From positions 62,001-126,000 of the forward strand of contig NZ_JANUHB010000004.1 in assembly GCF_024756255.1 (NCBI RefSeq): 64,000 nucleotides of DNA, written 5' to 3'. Source of the stretch: Massilia agilis. Lineage in GTDB: Bacteria; Pseudomonadota; Gammaproteobacteria; Burkholderiales; Burkholderiaceae_D. Position numbers and translations under genes: made by a program. The notes beneath the pieces are model-generated. The model worked only from the letters and a program-made list of their open reading frames with translations. It ran no database searches and was not told where the DNA came from. How positions within the stretch are numbered: the first letter of the stretch is position 1; each line of letters begins with the position of its first letter. Positions 37,431 to 45,882 of the stretch are shown one piece after another.

Positions 37431-37563
37431 CGTCGTCCCCGCGCAGGCGGGGACCCATAGAACATCGGCGCTGTCGCAAAGCCTGAACGAACGACCTCCG
37501 TTCACCCGTCGTTCCCGGCACTGCCGGAAACGACTCCCGGCGCGGATGACCCGCCGGGACGAC
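37431..37563. repeat. Palindromic repeat element, family 2 (expanded copy)
   Basis: The left end CGTCGTCCCCGCGCAGG with GCGGGGACCCATAGA is nearly identical to 29675. Further in are CCCGTCGTTCCCGG and a right end CCGCCGGGACGACC in inverted orientation. It lies between cysK and the CDF transporter gene. Confidence 0.75.
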
Positions 37564-37610
37564 CTGCTTACGTTGTCGCTGTCACCAAGCGCCGCGGCAA
37601 ATCGCTCGCC

Positions 37611-38588
37611 TCAATGCCCCGCCCCATGCAACGCACACCCGTGATCGGTCGTCCCTTCCTCCACCTGCAGCGTGGTGTGGTCGATCCCGAAATCATGCCT
37701 TAGCAGCTCCACGATCTCGTCGATCGCCGCGTCGCCCGGATACCCGCCCGGCATCACCACGTGCGCCGTCAGCGCCGCCTCGGTGGTGCTCATCGCCCAG
37801 ATGTGCAGGTCGTGCACCTCCAGCACGCCGGGACGCTGCTCCAGGAAGCGCTGCACCTTGTCCGCGTCGATGTTGGCCGGTACCGCCGCCAGCACCAGCT
37901 GGGTGGACTCGCGCAGCAGGGCCCACGTGCCGACCACGATCACGAGCACGATGACCAGGCTGGCCGCCGGGTCTAGCCAGGTCCAGCCGGTCCACATGAC
38001 CACCAGCCCCGACACCACCACGGCCAGCGAGATCGCCGCGTCCGCCGCCATGTGCAGGTAAGCGCCGCGCACATTCAGGTCGTCCTTGCGGCCGGCCATG
38101 AACAGCCAGGCCGAAAAGCCGTTCACCAGCACGCCGATGCCCGCGACCACCGACACGGTGAGCCCGGCCACGGCGGGCGGGTGCGCAAAGCGCAGCACTG
38201 CCTCCCACGCGATCGCGCCGCAGGCGACCATCAGCAGCAGCGCATTGGCCAGCGCCGCCAGGATCGACGAGCTGCGCAGGCCGTAGGTGTAGCGCCCGTC
38301 CGGCTTGGACTTGGCCAGCAGCGCCGCGCCCCAGGCCAGCAGCAGGCCCAGCACGTCGGACAGGTTGTGGCCGGCGTCGGCCATCAGCGCGGTCGAGTTG
38401 GCGATGAAGCCATAGACGAATTCGATGACCACGAACAATGCGTTGAGCGCCACCGAAATGGCGAACGCGCGCATGTTGTCGCCCGGCGCCGGATGATGGT
38501 GATGATGGCCGTGGCCATGCCCGTGCCCATGATGATGCCCGTGATCGTGGTCGTGGTCGTGGTCGTGATGATGGTGGTGTTGACTCAT
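37611..38588 (-). CDS. Cation diffusion facilitator (Zn/Co/Cd efflux), CzcD type
   Basis: A 325-residue inner-membrane antiporter. The first 32 residues are almost only His, Asp and Gly (HDHDHDHGHH pattern), a probable metal-collecting tail. Six membrane helices follow. The zinc-site motifs H-x-x-x-D appear as AGHNLSDVLG in helix 2 and HMAADAAISL in helix 5. The C-terminal cytoplasmic domain contains VLEVHDLHIWAMS. CzcD-type proteins export zinc, cobalt or cadmium in exchange for protons. Its start overlaps the stop of the upstream ArsR-type regulator (ATGA), so the pair forms a metal-inducible operon. Confidence 0.96.
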   Translation of the reverse strand: MSQHHHHHDHDHDHDHGHHHGHGHGHGHHHHHPAPGDNMRAFAISVALNALFVVIEFVYGFIANSTALMADAGHNLSDVLGLLLAWGAALLAKSKPDGRYTYGLRSSSILAALANALLLMVACGAIAWEAVLRFAHPPAVAGLTVSVVAGIGVLVNGFSAWLFMAGRKDDLNVRGAYLHMAADAAISLAVVVSGLVVMWTGWTWLDPAASLVIVLVIVVGTWALLRESTQLVLAAVPANIDADKVQRFLEQRPGVLEVHDLHIWAMSTTEAALTAHVVMPGGYPGDAAIDEIVELLRHDFGIDHTTLQVEEGTTDHGCALHGAGH

Positions 38589-38902
38589 GCTTCGTGCAAT
38601 GCGGCCGGTTCGGCGATGTGGTCGGCCATGTCGGCCAAAAGGCCGCTGATGTGGGCATCGGCGGCGGCGTAAAAGACTTGCTTGCCCTGGCGTTCGGCCT
38701 TGACGATGCGCGCCGCCCGCAGCAGGCGCAGGTGGTGGCTGACCAGGGAGCTGGAAAGGTCGAGATCGGCCGCGATGTCGCCGACCGAGATCGGCCGCGC
38801 CAGGCAGGCGATGACGATGCGCAGGCGCGTCTTGTCGCCCAGCAGGTGGAACAGGTCGGCGAGCTGGTCTACCCAGTCGGCGGGGTCGGTGTGGGTAGTC
38901 AT
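38585..38902 (-). CDS. ArsR/SmtB-family metal-responsive repressor
   Basis: A 105-residue winged-helix regulator. DLFHLLGDKTRLRIVIACL starts the domain, DIAADLDLSSSLVSHHLRLLRAARIVKAERQGKQVFY is the recognition helix and wing. The C-terminal helix has Asp and His residues (AADAHISGLLADMADHI) of the kind used for the alpha-5 metal site of CzrA/SmtB. It should repress the CDF gene until zinc or a similar metal is bound. ATG 38902 is preferred over TTG 38908. A good operator lies directly upstream. Confidence 0.95.
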   Translation of the reverse strand: MTTHTDPADWVDQLADLFHLLGDKTRLRIVIACLARPISVGDIAADLDLSSSLVSHHLRLLRAARIVKAERQGKQVFYAAADAHISGLLADMADHIAEPAALHEA

Positions 38903-38912
38903 GCTCAACGTT

Positions 38913-38926
38913 TGAATATACGTTCA
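38913..38926. promoter_or_regulatory. Probable ArsR/SmtB operator
   Basis: TGAA-TATACG-TTCA is an inverted repeat of the form TGAA-N6-TTCA, the core found in operators of SmtB/CzrA-type repressors. It begins 11 bases upstream of the repressor start codon, where it would overlap the promoter of the regulator-exporter operon. Confidence 0.75.
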
Positions 38927-39119
38927 CATGTTATGCGAAAAGAGGGTGGCCCACAAGCGCGAATTGTTACGCCGGGCCCGGCCTTTGCAGGGCTCGCCTT
39001 TGACCTCCGCCAGAATCCGCTTCAGTGAACGCGCCTACATTGAATCCGTCGCGTCCTGTCTAGCATTTATTGCAGGGTGACATGTTGATTGGGCACATTA
39101 ACTGGACCCGGAGGATCAG

Positions 39120-41069
39120 ATGCAAACGAAACTTGCAACAAACCAGGCGCGCGGCCAGTGCTGGAAGCTTCTCCTGTGCCCGCTCATCGTCTTGTACGCG
39201 CATGGAAGTCCTGCGCTGGCAGACACCCCCGAGACGGCCCGGGTCGGAACCACCTACACAGTCATCCATCTGAGCCCGAGCTCAGGCGGCGGGGCGGCGA
39301 TCAACGACAAGGGCCAGGTGACGTTCAACGAGGAATTGGTCCGCGGCGTGGTCCGGGCCAAGTTCTACGATGGAAAACGCGTGCACGACATCGGGACGCT
39401 GGGTGGACCGAGCAGCACGGCATCGGCCCTGAACGACCACGGGCAAGTCACCGGCACATCCACCCTCGATGCGGACGGCAGCATCATGCACGCCTACCGC
39501 TGGAGCCTGGCGACCGGCATCGTCGACCTGAGCAGGAAGGGGCAGGGAAACTCGTTCGGCACCGACATTAATAACAAGGGCCAGGTGACTGGCTTTGCCG
39601 ATGCAACCGGTCACGGTTTTTTCTGGACCCCGCAGGCGGGCATGCTGGACATCGGTGCGTTCGGCCCGGGCCTCATATCCAGACCAACTGCAATGAACGA
39701 TGCGGGAACGGTCGTCGGGGCGGCCGAGAGCGGGACCGGCGGCCCCAATTCTACAATCTCGTTCAGATGGACCAGGGCCGAGGGGATCCAGGGAATTGGA
39801 ACGCTGCCCAGCGAATTCAACTTCGCAAGCGACATCAACGCCAAAGGCCATATCGTCGGTGAATCCCCATTCCCGGGAACGGGACTGGTTGATGCGCACG
39901 CCTACCTGTGGACGCGACACGGGGGGCTGCTCGACCTTGGAAGCGGCAGCAACACTGGCTCCGTCGCGTATACGCTCAATGATCACGATGTCGTCGTTGG
40001 GTCGACCCTGACGCGCTTCATCGGTAGCATTTATGGCTTCGTCTGGACTCGCGCAACCGGCCTGGTCGAGTTCAAGCCACCGACGCCGTCGGGCAACTCG
40101 TCTGCGAACGACGTGAACAACCACGGGCAGGTCGTCGGCTTCATCGCCCCCGGCAACACCGACGCCCATGCGTTCGTGTGGACGCGGGCAGAGGGCGTGG
40201 TCGACCTGAACACGCGCATCGTCGGCGCACCCGCCGGCCTGACGCTGTTTTCGGCGGATGCGATCTCGGACAACGGCTCGATCCTCGCGACTTCCAATGC
40301 CGGGCTGGTGCTGCTGGTGCCACGGTGTGGCTGCACCAGGAGAGCCCCGACGGTGGGCGCCGTTACGCTGAACGGCTCTGCTCGCGCAAGTGAGCAGCTG
40401 TCGTTTTCTGCCGCGTTCAAAGACATCGACGTGACCGACTCGCACAAGGCCACCTGGTCCTGGGGCGACGGCAGCAAGGATGTGGCCACCATCAGCGAGA
40501 AGGACGGGGCCGGTAACGCGAGCGCCCAGCATGCCTTCGCGGCGCCCGGCATCTATACCGTCACGCTCACGGTGACGGACAGCAGCGGTATGAGCACGAC
40601 CGTGCAGAAGAAAATTACCATCGTCGGTACGGGCACTTACGTCGCCGGGGAAGGATGGTTCATGTCGCCGCCGGGAGCGTCCAGGATGGCTAAAAAGCAC
40701 GGCGGCATCGCCACGTTCGCCGTCTTGTCGAACGCCGGCAACGCCCGCGGCGCTGCACAGGCCAACGTCGAGTTCACGGCTGCCGGCATCAGCTTCCGCA
40801 GCCAGCACATCGACGCGCAATCGATCCGAGGCGGCAGCGTGCAGTACAGCGGGCGCGGGAGCGTCAACGGGGCGGGCGGCTACTCGTTCATCCTCCATGG
40901 CGTGACCGGCACTTCGAACGGCCGGATTCGGGTCCGCATCTGGCATTACGCGCCAGGCTCGAAAGTCGAGGTAGTCGACTACGATAATCAGCTTGATAGC
41001 AGCGCATCGGGTACTGATCTGGGAGGCACGCTCATCGGAGAAGGCGCAATCACGATCCATTCGAACTGA
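39120..41069 (+). CDS. Exported HAF-repeat protein with PKD domain
   Basis: A 649-residue protein with an N-terminal signal region (LLLCPLIVLYAHGSPALA). Residues 40-415 hold seven or eight repeats of the HAF type: each has an A-x-x-x-N-D/N-x-G-Q-V-x-G core and then H-A-F/Y-x-W-x followed by G-x-x-D-L. Residues about 425-510 form a PKD domain with WSWGDGSKD, YTVTLTVTDSSG. The C-terminal 130 residues have no family I recognise. HAF repeats are thought to form an extracellular beta structure. Function unknown; it is probably secreted or surface-attached. GGAGG precedes the start. Confidence 0.88.
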   Translation: MQTKLATNQARGQCWKLLLCPLIVLYAHGSPALADTPETARVGTTYTVIHLSPSSGGGAAINDKGQVTFNEELVRGVVRAKFYDGKRVHDIGTLGGPSSTASALNDHGQVTGTSTLDADGSIMHAYRWSLATGIVDLSRKGQGNSFGTDINNKGQVTGFADATGHGFFWTPQAGMLDIGAFGPGLISRPTAMNDAGTVVGAAESGTGGPNSTISFRWTRAEGIQGIGTLPSEFNFASDINAKGHIVGESPFPGTGLVDAHAYLWTRHGGLLDLGSGSNTGSVAYTLNDHDVVVGSTLTRFIGSIYGFVWTRATGLVEFKPPTPSGNSSANDVNNHGQVVGFIAPGNTDAHAFVWTRAEGVVDLNTRIVGAPAGLTLFSADAISDNGSILATSNAGLVLLVPRCGCTRRAPTVGAVTLNGSARASEQLSFSAAFKDIDVTDSHKATWSWGDGSKDVATISEKDGAGNASAQHAFAAPGIYTVTLTVTDSSGMSTTVQKKITIVGTGTYVAGEGWFMSPPGASRMAKKHGGIATFAVLSNAGNARGAAQANVEFTAAGISFRSQHIDAQSIRGGSVQYSGRGSVNGAGGYSFILHGVTGTSNGRIRVRIWHYAPGSKVEVVDYDNQLDSSASGTDLGGTLIGEGAITIHSN

Positions 41070-41156
41070 GTTTCGTGTATGCGGGACGCGGGCGCGCCTG
41101 CCGACGCGATAACCACAAGGGTCCCTGGCAATGGCGGGCGATCCAGGAGTATGCGG

Positions 41157-41417
41157 ATGTCAATGAGATTGCGTCTGATCGCATTCCTGATCCTGTCGAT
41201 CGCCGCAGCGTTTGCTATTAACGAGTTCGGTTTCGGTATCGCGCATTCCGTGCCCCTCGGCCTCGTGGCATTCCTCCTGTCGCCCGGGATCCTGGTGTTC
41301 TTCGTCAGTGAACGCCTGGGTTCCACCGGGTCCTGGGCAGCCTTTATTCTGGGGAACGTTATCTATTACGAGGTGATTTATAGAGCGGGAAAGTGGATTC
41401 GGCGCGAGAAAAGATGA
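41157..41417 (+). CDS. Small membrane protein, unknown function
   Basis: About 86 residues with two or three hydrophobic segments (LRLIAFLILSIAAAFAINEF, VPLGLVAFLLSPGILVFFV, WAAFILGNVIYYEVIY) and a basic C-terminus. ATG 41157 is seven bases behind an AGGAG site; ATG 41151 and 41163 are alternatives. I do not recognise a family. It lies 87 bases behind the HAF gene on the same strand and could be cotranscribed. Confidence 0.65.
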   Translation: MSMRLRLIAFLILSIAAAFAINEFGFGIAHSVPLGLVAFLLSPGILVFFVSERLGSTGSWAAFILGNVIYYEVIYRAGKWIRREKR

Positions 41418-41437
41418 TTTGCAGTAATCGCGACCTC

Positions 41438-42064
41438 TCAGGGCCTGAGTCGTAGCGTATCGGCGAACTGGCGGTAATATTGCTCGATGAGTTTCTGTCC
41501 ATTGGCCGGGGAGAACAGGTACAGGCGCATGAGTCCCTCAAAAACGAGTGACAGGCGCTCTGTAATGAGGTCAGGGTCGAGCTCGTTAGATATCTGACCG
41601 CGCCGTTGGGCCGCGCGTATCAAGCTATGAACACTGCCGATCAGGCCGGTCTCCGAATCGCGAAGGAGTTCGGCGACATGTGGGTTGCGCGCGCCTTCGC
41701 TGGCGATCTCGGCACGTAATACCGCCACCGCGTGTCCCTCAGGTGTGAGGAAGATATCTGCCAGGAGCTCCTCAATGGCCTTGGGACTGAAATCAGTACT
41801 CCAGAAACGACTTATCAGACTGCGATGCCGCTGCAGGTCGAGTTCGATAAGCGCAATAATGAGGGCTTCCTTGCTCGGGAAGTATTGGTAGATGTTCGCA
41901 ATGCTGACCCCTGCAGCCGCGCTGATCTCGGAAATTGATGAGGCGTGAAACCCGCGTTGTACAAAGCACTTGCGGGCTCCGTTGAGGATCTGGGTCATGC
42001 GTTCTTCACGCGCATGCTCATTCACGGGACGCCCACGCAGGGGTTTGCTTGCACCAGTTTTCAT
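41438..42064 (-). CDS. TetR/AcrR-family transcriptional regulator
   Basis: A 208-residue regulator. The helix-turn-helix is RMTQILNGARKCFVQRGFHASSISEISAAAGVSIANIYQYFPSKEALI at residues about 22-70, a standard TetR domain. The C-terminal part is a ligand-binding bundle of unknown specificity. It lies 126 bases downstream of the aldehyde dehydrogenase gene on the same strand and probably controls it. Base composition looks clearly less GC-rich than in the core genes, which suggests acquisition. ATG 42064 is used. Confidence 0.93.
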   Translation of the reverse strand: MKTGASKPLRGRPVNEHAREERMTQILNGARKCFVQRGFHASSISEISAAAGVSIANIYQYFPSKEALIIALIELDLQRHRSLISRFWSTDFSPKAIEELLADIFLTPEGHAVAVLRAEIASEGARNPHVAELLRDSETGLIGSVHSLIRAAQRRGQISNELDPDLITERLSLVFEGLMRLYLFSPANGQKLIEQYYRQFADTLRLRP

Positions 42065-42190
42065 TACCACATTATATAAAAGAAGGCCCATTTCAAGTAA
42101 AACAAGGGCGACACCAGGATGGTGTCGTCCTCAGTTTGCAGGTGAGGCTAGCGACACAGTGGACGGGCTGTCGATGCGAGGCTATCAGCG

Positions 42191-43663
42191 TCAGAGTGAA
42201 GCCGGCGTTGCCTCGACGCTCGCATATACCTTGATTTCCTGAAACTGCTCAATCGCACGCGGCCCGCAGAGGACGCCGATACCACTTTGCTTGAAGCCGC
42301 TCTGTTCGAAGTGCTCGGACATCACGCCCCAGCAGTTCATCCAGATATGACCCGCTTGGATAGCTTTGCCGACTCGCCGGCAGCGCGCGGTGTCGCTCGA
42401 GAACACAGAGGCGGCGAGGCCGAATTCGGTAGCGTTTGCGCGCATGATTGCGTCGGCTTCGTCTTCAAAAATCTCGAAAGTCTGGACTGGCCCGAAGACC
42501 TCGGCCTGGATGACATAGGTGCCCAGGTCCTGTACTTCGATCAGGCTGGGGCGGTAGAACGCGCCTGCGGCCAAGGGGCCTTCATCGACTGGACCGCCGC
42601 GCACCAGGATGTTCGCATAGGATTCTGCTTCGGCGACCACCGCATCGACGCGTCGAACACTGGCCTTGTCGATCAGTGGACCAAGCTGCGCCTGCGGATC
42701 CTCGCTTTCGCCGAGCCGAACGTGTTGATACGCCTCGATCAGTGCGGCGCGCAATCGGTCGGCAATGCCACGCTGGGCCAGCACACGCGAACCGGTGCAG
42801 CAGAATTGACCATTCATCGCGACCAGAGCCATGACGATCTGCGGTACCACCACATCAAGGTCGGCATCATCGAATACGACCAGCGGCGCCTTGCCGCCCA
42901 GTTCCAGGTTCAGGCGCTTGAGCGTTTTGGCGCCGTTGGCGGCGATGATGCGGCCCACCTTGGTGCTGCCGGTATAGCTGATCATGTTCACCTGGGGGGA
43001 ATCGACCAGCATGGAAGCGCCGATACTGCCGGTTTCCGTGATCACGTTCAGCACACCTGGCGGCAACGATTTGACTGCTGCGATTGCCTGGGCGAACAGT
43101 GCATTGGTAAGCGCGGTTTGATGCGGCAGTTTCAGCACCACCGTGCATCCGGCAGCCAGTGCGGGAGCGACGGCGCGCACTGACAGGATGATCGGTGAGT
43201 TCCAGGGCGAGATCACCCCCACAACGCCAAGAGGTTCTGGATCGGAATGAAAGTGCATTCCCGGAGCGGCTTCAAGGGCGCGCCCACCGGTCTGCAGCAG
43301 CGCGGTGGCGGCGCCATAACGCAGCCAATCCACCGTCACTGCCAGTTCCCACTGGGTCTGCGCCAGCAGTTTGCCCCCTTCACGGGCGAGCAGGATTGCC
43401 ATCTCGTCCACCCGCTTGGCGACTTCGTCGGCCAGCTCCAGCAGGGCGCGCGAACGCAGCGAGCGTTCCTTGGACCAGCTGGTCGTGTCGAAGGCAGTGC
43501 GAGCGGCCTCGATCGCCTGGTGCGCTTCGTCCGTGCCGATGTCCAGGTAGTTGCCCAGCGGCTGGCCGGTCGAAGGACTGACCGCCTGCCTGATCGTGCC
43601 TCCCTTGTTCCAGCTGCCGTTGATCCAGTTCTTTGCAGCTTCAGCCAAATTCGAGCGTTCCAT
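42191..43663 (-). CDS. Aldehyde dehydrogenase family protein
   Basis: A 490-residue NAD(P)-dependent enzyme of the ALDH superfamily. The catalytic residues are visible: Asn in ISPWNSPII, Glu in NLELGGKAPLVVF and Cys in NGQFCCTGSR. EVFGPVQTFEIF and the C-terminal SGFKQSGIG segment complete the set. It oxidises an aldehyde to the acid; the substrate cannot be read from the sequence (betaine-aldehyde and vanillin/benzaldehyde dehydrogenases are related). The AAAGGAAA site sets the ATG at 43663. Upstream lies a TetR-type dyad; downstream is the tetR gene. Confidence 0.94.
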   Translation of the reverse strand: MERSNLAEAAKNWINGSWNKGGTIRQAVSPSTGQPLGNYLDIGTDEAHQAIEAARTAFDTTSWSKERSLRSRALLELADEVAKRVDEMAILLAREGGKLLAQTQWELAVTVDWLRYGAATALLQTGGRALEAAPGMHFHSDPEPLGVVGVISPWNSPIILSVRAVAPALAAGCTVVLKLPHQTALTNALFAQAIAAVKSLPPGVLNVITETGSIGASMLVDSPQVNMISYTGSTKVGRIIAANGAKTLKRLNLELGGKAPLVVFDDADLDVVVPQIVMALVAMNGQFCCTGSRVLAQRGIADRLRAALIEAYQHVRLGESEDPQAQLGPLIDKASVRRVDAVVAEAESYANILVRGGPVDEGPLAAGAFYRPSLIEVQDLGTYVIQAEVFGPVQTFEIFEDEADAIMRANATEFGLAASVFSSDTARCRRVGKAIQAGHIWMNCWGVMSEHFEQSGFKQSGIGVLCGPRAIEQFQEIKVYASVEATPASL

Positions 43664-43783
43664 GATATTTCCTTTCAGAGCACCCCGCGGATTGATCGAT
43701 ACAGACATGGTGCGGGTAGCCCTTGGTCTGATCGCTTGACGCCGAAGCTGACAGCTGTTCGTGCGCTTCGCCTATTATTAAAA

Positions 43784-43799
43784 ATAAGCGCTCACTTAT
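43784..43799. promoter_or_regulatory. Candidate TetR-type operator upstream of the aldehyde dehydrogenase gene
   Basis: ATAAG-CGCTCA-CTTAT is an inverted repeat resembling operators of TetR/AcrR regulators (TAAGTGAGCGCTCACTTA type). It lies about 120 bases upstream of the aldehyde dehydrogenase start in an AT-rich stretch. The assignment to the neighbouring TetR protein is inference. Confidence 0.4.
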
Positions 43800-43832
43800 A
43801 TAAATGCAAGCGCTATTCTTGCGAGGAGCGCC

Positions 43833-44000
43833 AAGTCGCCCTACCGTACCCACGCAGCGATGACCGCCACCTCGACGGTCGTCATGTTCGGGCTCATGTA
43901 CCTCAACACGTACCAGGCCGACCACATCTTCTTCAGTCCGACCCGCGCCTGGATGGGCGCGGTGATGTCGCGGGGCGTTCCTGACGACGGGTCGAGATAG
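43833..44000 (+). pseudogene. Remnant of a small membrane protein gene (DUF305-associated type)
   Basis: The plus-strand frame starting at AAG 43833 reads KSPYRTHAAMTATSTVVMF, then GLMYLNTYQADHIFFSPTR and AWMGAVM, and then loses similarity and stops at TAG 43998. This looks like the first half of small membrane proteins of the M-K-S-P-Y-x-R type often seen with copper or DUF305 genes. The expected ATG is missing (GCC stands in its place) and the second hydrophobic half is lost. The rest of the 487-base gap (43664-44150) holds only the operator candidate and no intact gene. Confidence 0.6.
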
Positions 44001-44150
44001 CAGCCGCGTTCGCCCAGCCGTCATCATCGAGGTCAGCGGCCCGGAGCGGATAGCCGTGAATGGCGCTTGGTCTAACGCTTGCGCTGGCACGTGACTGGAC
44101 TCGCAATTCAAAGCGGGTGCCTGCGCGGGCTCGCAACCGGGAGGAAAATG

Positions 44151-45062
44151 ATGAAGGCGATCGTAGTAAGCGACCCGGCAGCGGGAATGGCCGGGATGAA
44201 GCTGGTGGAGCGGCCGGAGCCGCAGGCAGCGATAAACGATGTGATCGTCCAGATCCATGCGTCGGGATTCGTCGGGACTGAGTTGGCATGGCCATCCACC
44301 TGGACGGATCGCCGCGGCGGCGACCGGACACCCACCATCCCCGGCCACGAGCTCGCGGGCGTGGTCACGGCCATCGGCTACGGCACGACTGGCCTGACGC
44401 CAGGACAACGGGTGTTCGGCCTCGCGGACTGGTATCGCGACGGTTCACTGGCCGAGTACGTGGCGATCGAGGCACGCAACCTCGCGCCCTTGCCCGGCGA
44501 CGTGGACTTCACGGTGGGCGCGAGCCTGCCCATTTCGGGCCTCACCGCGTGGCAGGGACTGTTCGATCACGGCCGCCTTCGGGCGGGGCAAAGCGTGATT
44601 GCGCACGGTGCGGCCGGCGCGGTCGGCTCGATGGTGACGCAACTGGCCCGACTGGCCGGCGCACACGTCATTGGCACCGGACGTGCCGCCGACCGCCAGA
44701 AGGCGCTCGACTTCGGCGCGCACGAGTTCGTCGATCTCGACAGTGAAGCACTGGAAGACGTCGGCAGCGTCGACCTGGTGTTCGACGTCATTGGCGGCGA
44801 CATCGGGAAGCGGTCCGCGCGCCTGGTTCGACGCGGAGGAACACTCGTGTCCGTCGTCGGGCCGCCGGAGGCGCGGCCCGTTGACGGCCTCGCGATCGAC
44901 TTTGTTGTCGAGGCCGACCGGGCGCAGCTCAGCGAGATCGTCCAGCGGGTGCGGGACGGAAGGCTGCGAACGAACATCGGCAAGCTGGCGAACCTCGACC
45001 AGGCCGTCGCGGCGCTAACCGAACCGGGTAAAGGGAAGACGATCATCCGCGTTCGTCCGTGA
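44151..45062 (+). CDS. NADP-dependent quinone oxidoreductase-like protein (zinc-independent MDR family)
   Basis: A 303-residue medium-chain dehydrogenase/reductase. MKAIVVSDP starts the GroES-like domain. PTIPGHELAGVVTAIGYGTTGLTPGQRVFGL is the typical strand-loop region. The NADP-binding fold has AGQSVIAHGAAGAVGSMVTQLARLAGAHVIGT with the A-x-x-G-x-x-G pattern. Zinc ligands are absent, so it belongs to the quinone oxidoreductase branch. GGGAGGAAA lies upstream; ATG 44148 and 44151 are both possible. It is the only intact gene between two gene remnants. Confidence 0.92.
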   Translation: MKAIVVSDPAAGMAGMKLVERPEPQAAINDVIVQIHASGFVGTELAWPSTWTDRRGGDRTPTIPGHELAGVVTAIGYGTTGLTPGQRVFGLADWYRDGSLAEYVAIEARNLAPLPGDVDFTVGASLPISGLTAWQGLFDHGRLRAGQSVIAHGAAGAVGSMVTQLARLAGAHVIGTGRAADRQKALDFGAHEFVDLDSEALEDVGSVDLVFDVIGGDIGKRSARLVRRGGTLVSVVGPPEARPVDGLAIDFVVEADRAQLSEIVQRVRDGRLRTNIGKLANLDQAVAALTEPGKGKTIIRVRP

Positions 45063-45119
45063 CGATGCGGCGGCCTGCTGGGTTACGGCGAATATCTCGA
45101 CCAGGCAGGAGGGGCTAAC

Positions 45120-45245
45120 ATGTATCAGCGCGCAGTACTTGCCGGAGGATGTTTCTGGGGGATGCAGGACTTGATCCGCAAGCTCCCGGGTGTAGTCTCG
45201 ACGCGCGTCGGCTATACCGGCGGCGACACGCCGAACGGGCGTTAA
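45120..45245 (+). pseudogene. Truncated msrA (N-terminal 41 codons)
   Basis: ATG 45120 behind an AGGAGGGG site opens a frame reading [20 protein letters not shown], then [21 protein letters not shown], and stops at TAA 45243-45245. This is the N-terminus of an MsrA with the intact catalytic GGCFWG. It breaks off where normal MsrA continues with T-Y-x-x-V/H-G-x-x-x-H-A-E. The remaining 130 or so residues are absent from the following sequence. The gene differs clearly from the intact msrA at 31825. The 321-base gap 45063-45383 holds nothing else I can support. Confidence 0.8.
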
Positions 45246-45383
45246 GGGCAGCTGCGCTGTCCAGTCGAGCCGAATCTGCGGCCCCGAATCCATATCTTGG
45301 TACACCCAAGAGCGGCGATTCTTGGTTCTTCTATTCTCACCATCGGTAATGGAAAATGTACAGCTCAAGAGGGGAGAAACCAC

Positions 45384-45800
45384 ATGATCATTCGTCCGAT
45401 TCTGACCGCAGCTTGCGCCACGGTTGCGATCTTCGCTAGCGCTGCCGCGTCAGCGCATGGGCCCGGCGCCGTCGTAAAACCGAATTTTGAAGAAACGATT
45501 CCCAATCTGCCGGGCAAATCGCTGGTCGCCGTAGAAGTCGTTTATCCGCCGGGGGCTGGCTCGCCGCCTCACATGCACGCGAAGTCTGCCTTCATTTACG
45601 CCTACGTGGTATCGGGCGCGGTCGAGTCAAAGGTCAACGATGGTGAGGTACACGTGTACCGCGCCGGCGAGAGCTGGTCCGAACCGCCCGGTGCGACCCA
45701 TGCGGTAAGCCGGAACGCAAGCAAGACCCGGCCTGCAAAGCTGTTGGCGGTATTCGTCGTTGACAGCGACGACAAAGAACTGACCAAGCCACTCAAATAA
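45384..45800 (+). CDS. Exported cupin-domain protein
   Basis: A 138-residue protein with a signal peptide (MIIRPILTAACATVAIFASAAASA-H) and one cupin barrel. The metal-binding motifs are seen as SPPHMHAKSAFIYAYVVSGAVE (H-x-H and a following Glu/Tyr position) and GESWSEPPGATHAVSRNAS with the last His. Single-domain exported cupins of this type are common next to oxidoreductase genes; the reaction is unknown. GGGGAGAAA precedes the ATG. Confidence 0.88.
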   Translation: MIIRPILTAACATVAIFASAAASAHGPGAVVKPNFEETIPNLPGKSLVAVEVVYPPGAGSPPHMHAKSAFIYAYVVSGAVESKVNDGEVHVYRAGESWSEPPGATHAVSRNASKTRPAKLLAVFVVDSDDKELTKPLK

Positions 45801-45882
45801 GCAGCATCCCGGGCGATGCTTTCCATAGAGCTGGTAGGTAAGCCCAATCAGATGCTTGAGCATTTCAAGTTCCGGAAGTCCT

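Noticed and set aside
38490..38588. Short tandem-like repeats in DNA (GTGATG/GTGGTC units), considered as a CRISPR or microsatellite
   Set aside because: They encode the His/Asp/Gly-rich N-terminus of the CDF transporter, in frame and behind a proper start.
43933..44331. A minus-strand frame with a segment like an FG-GAP repeat (RAADLDDDGWANAAAIS)
   Set aside because: Only one such segment occurs, the frame overlaps the start of the oxidoreductase gene and has no signal peptide or further repeats. I take it as chance.
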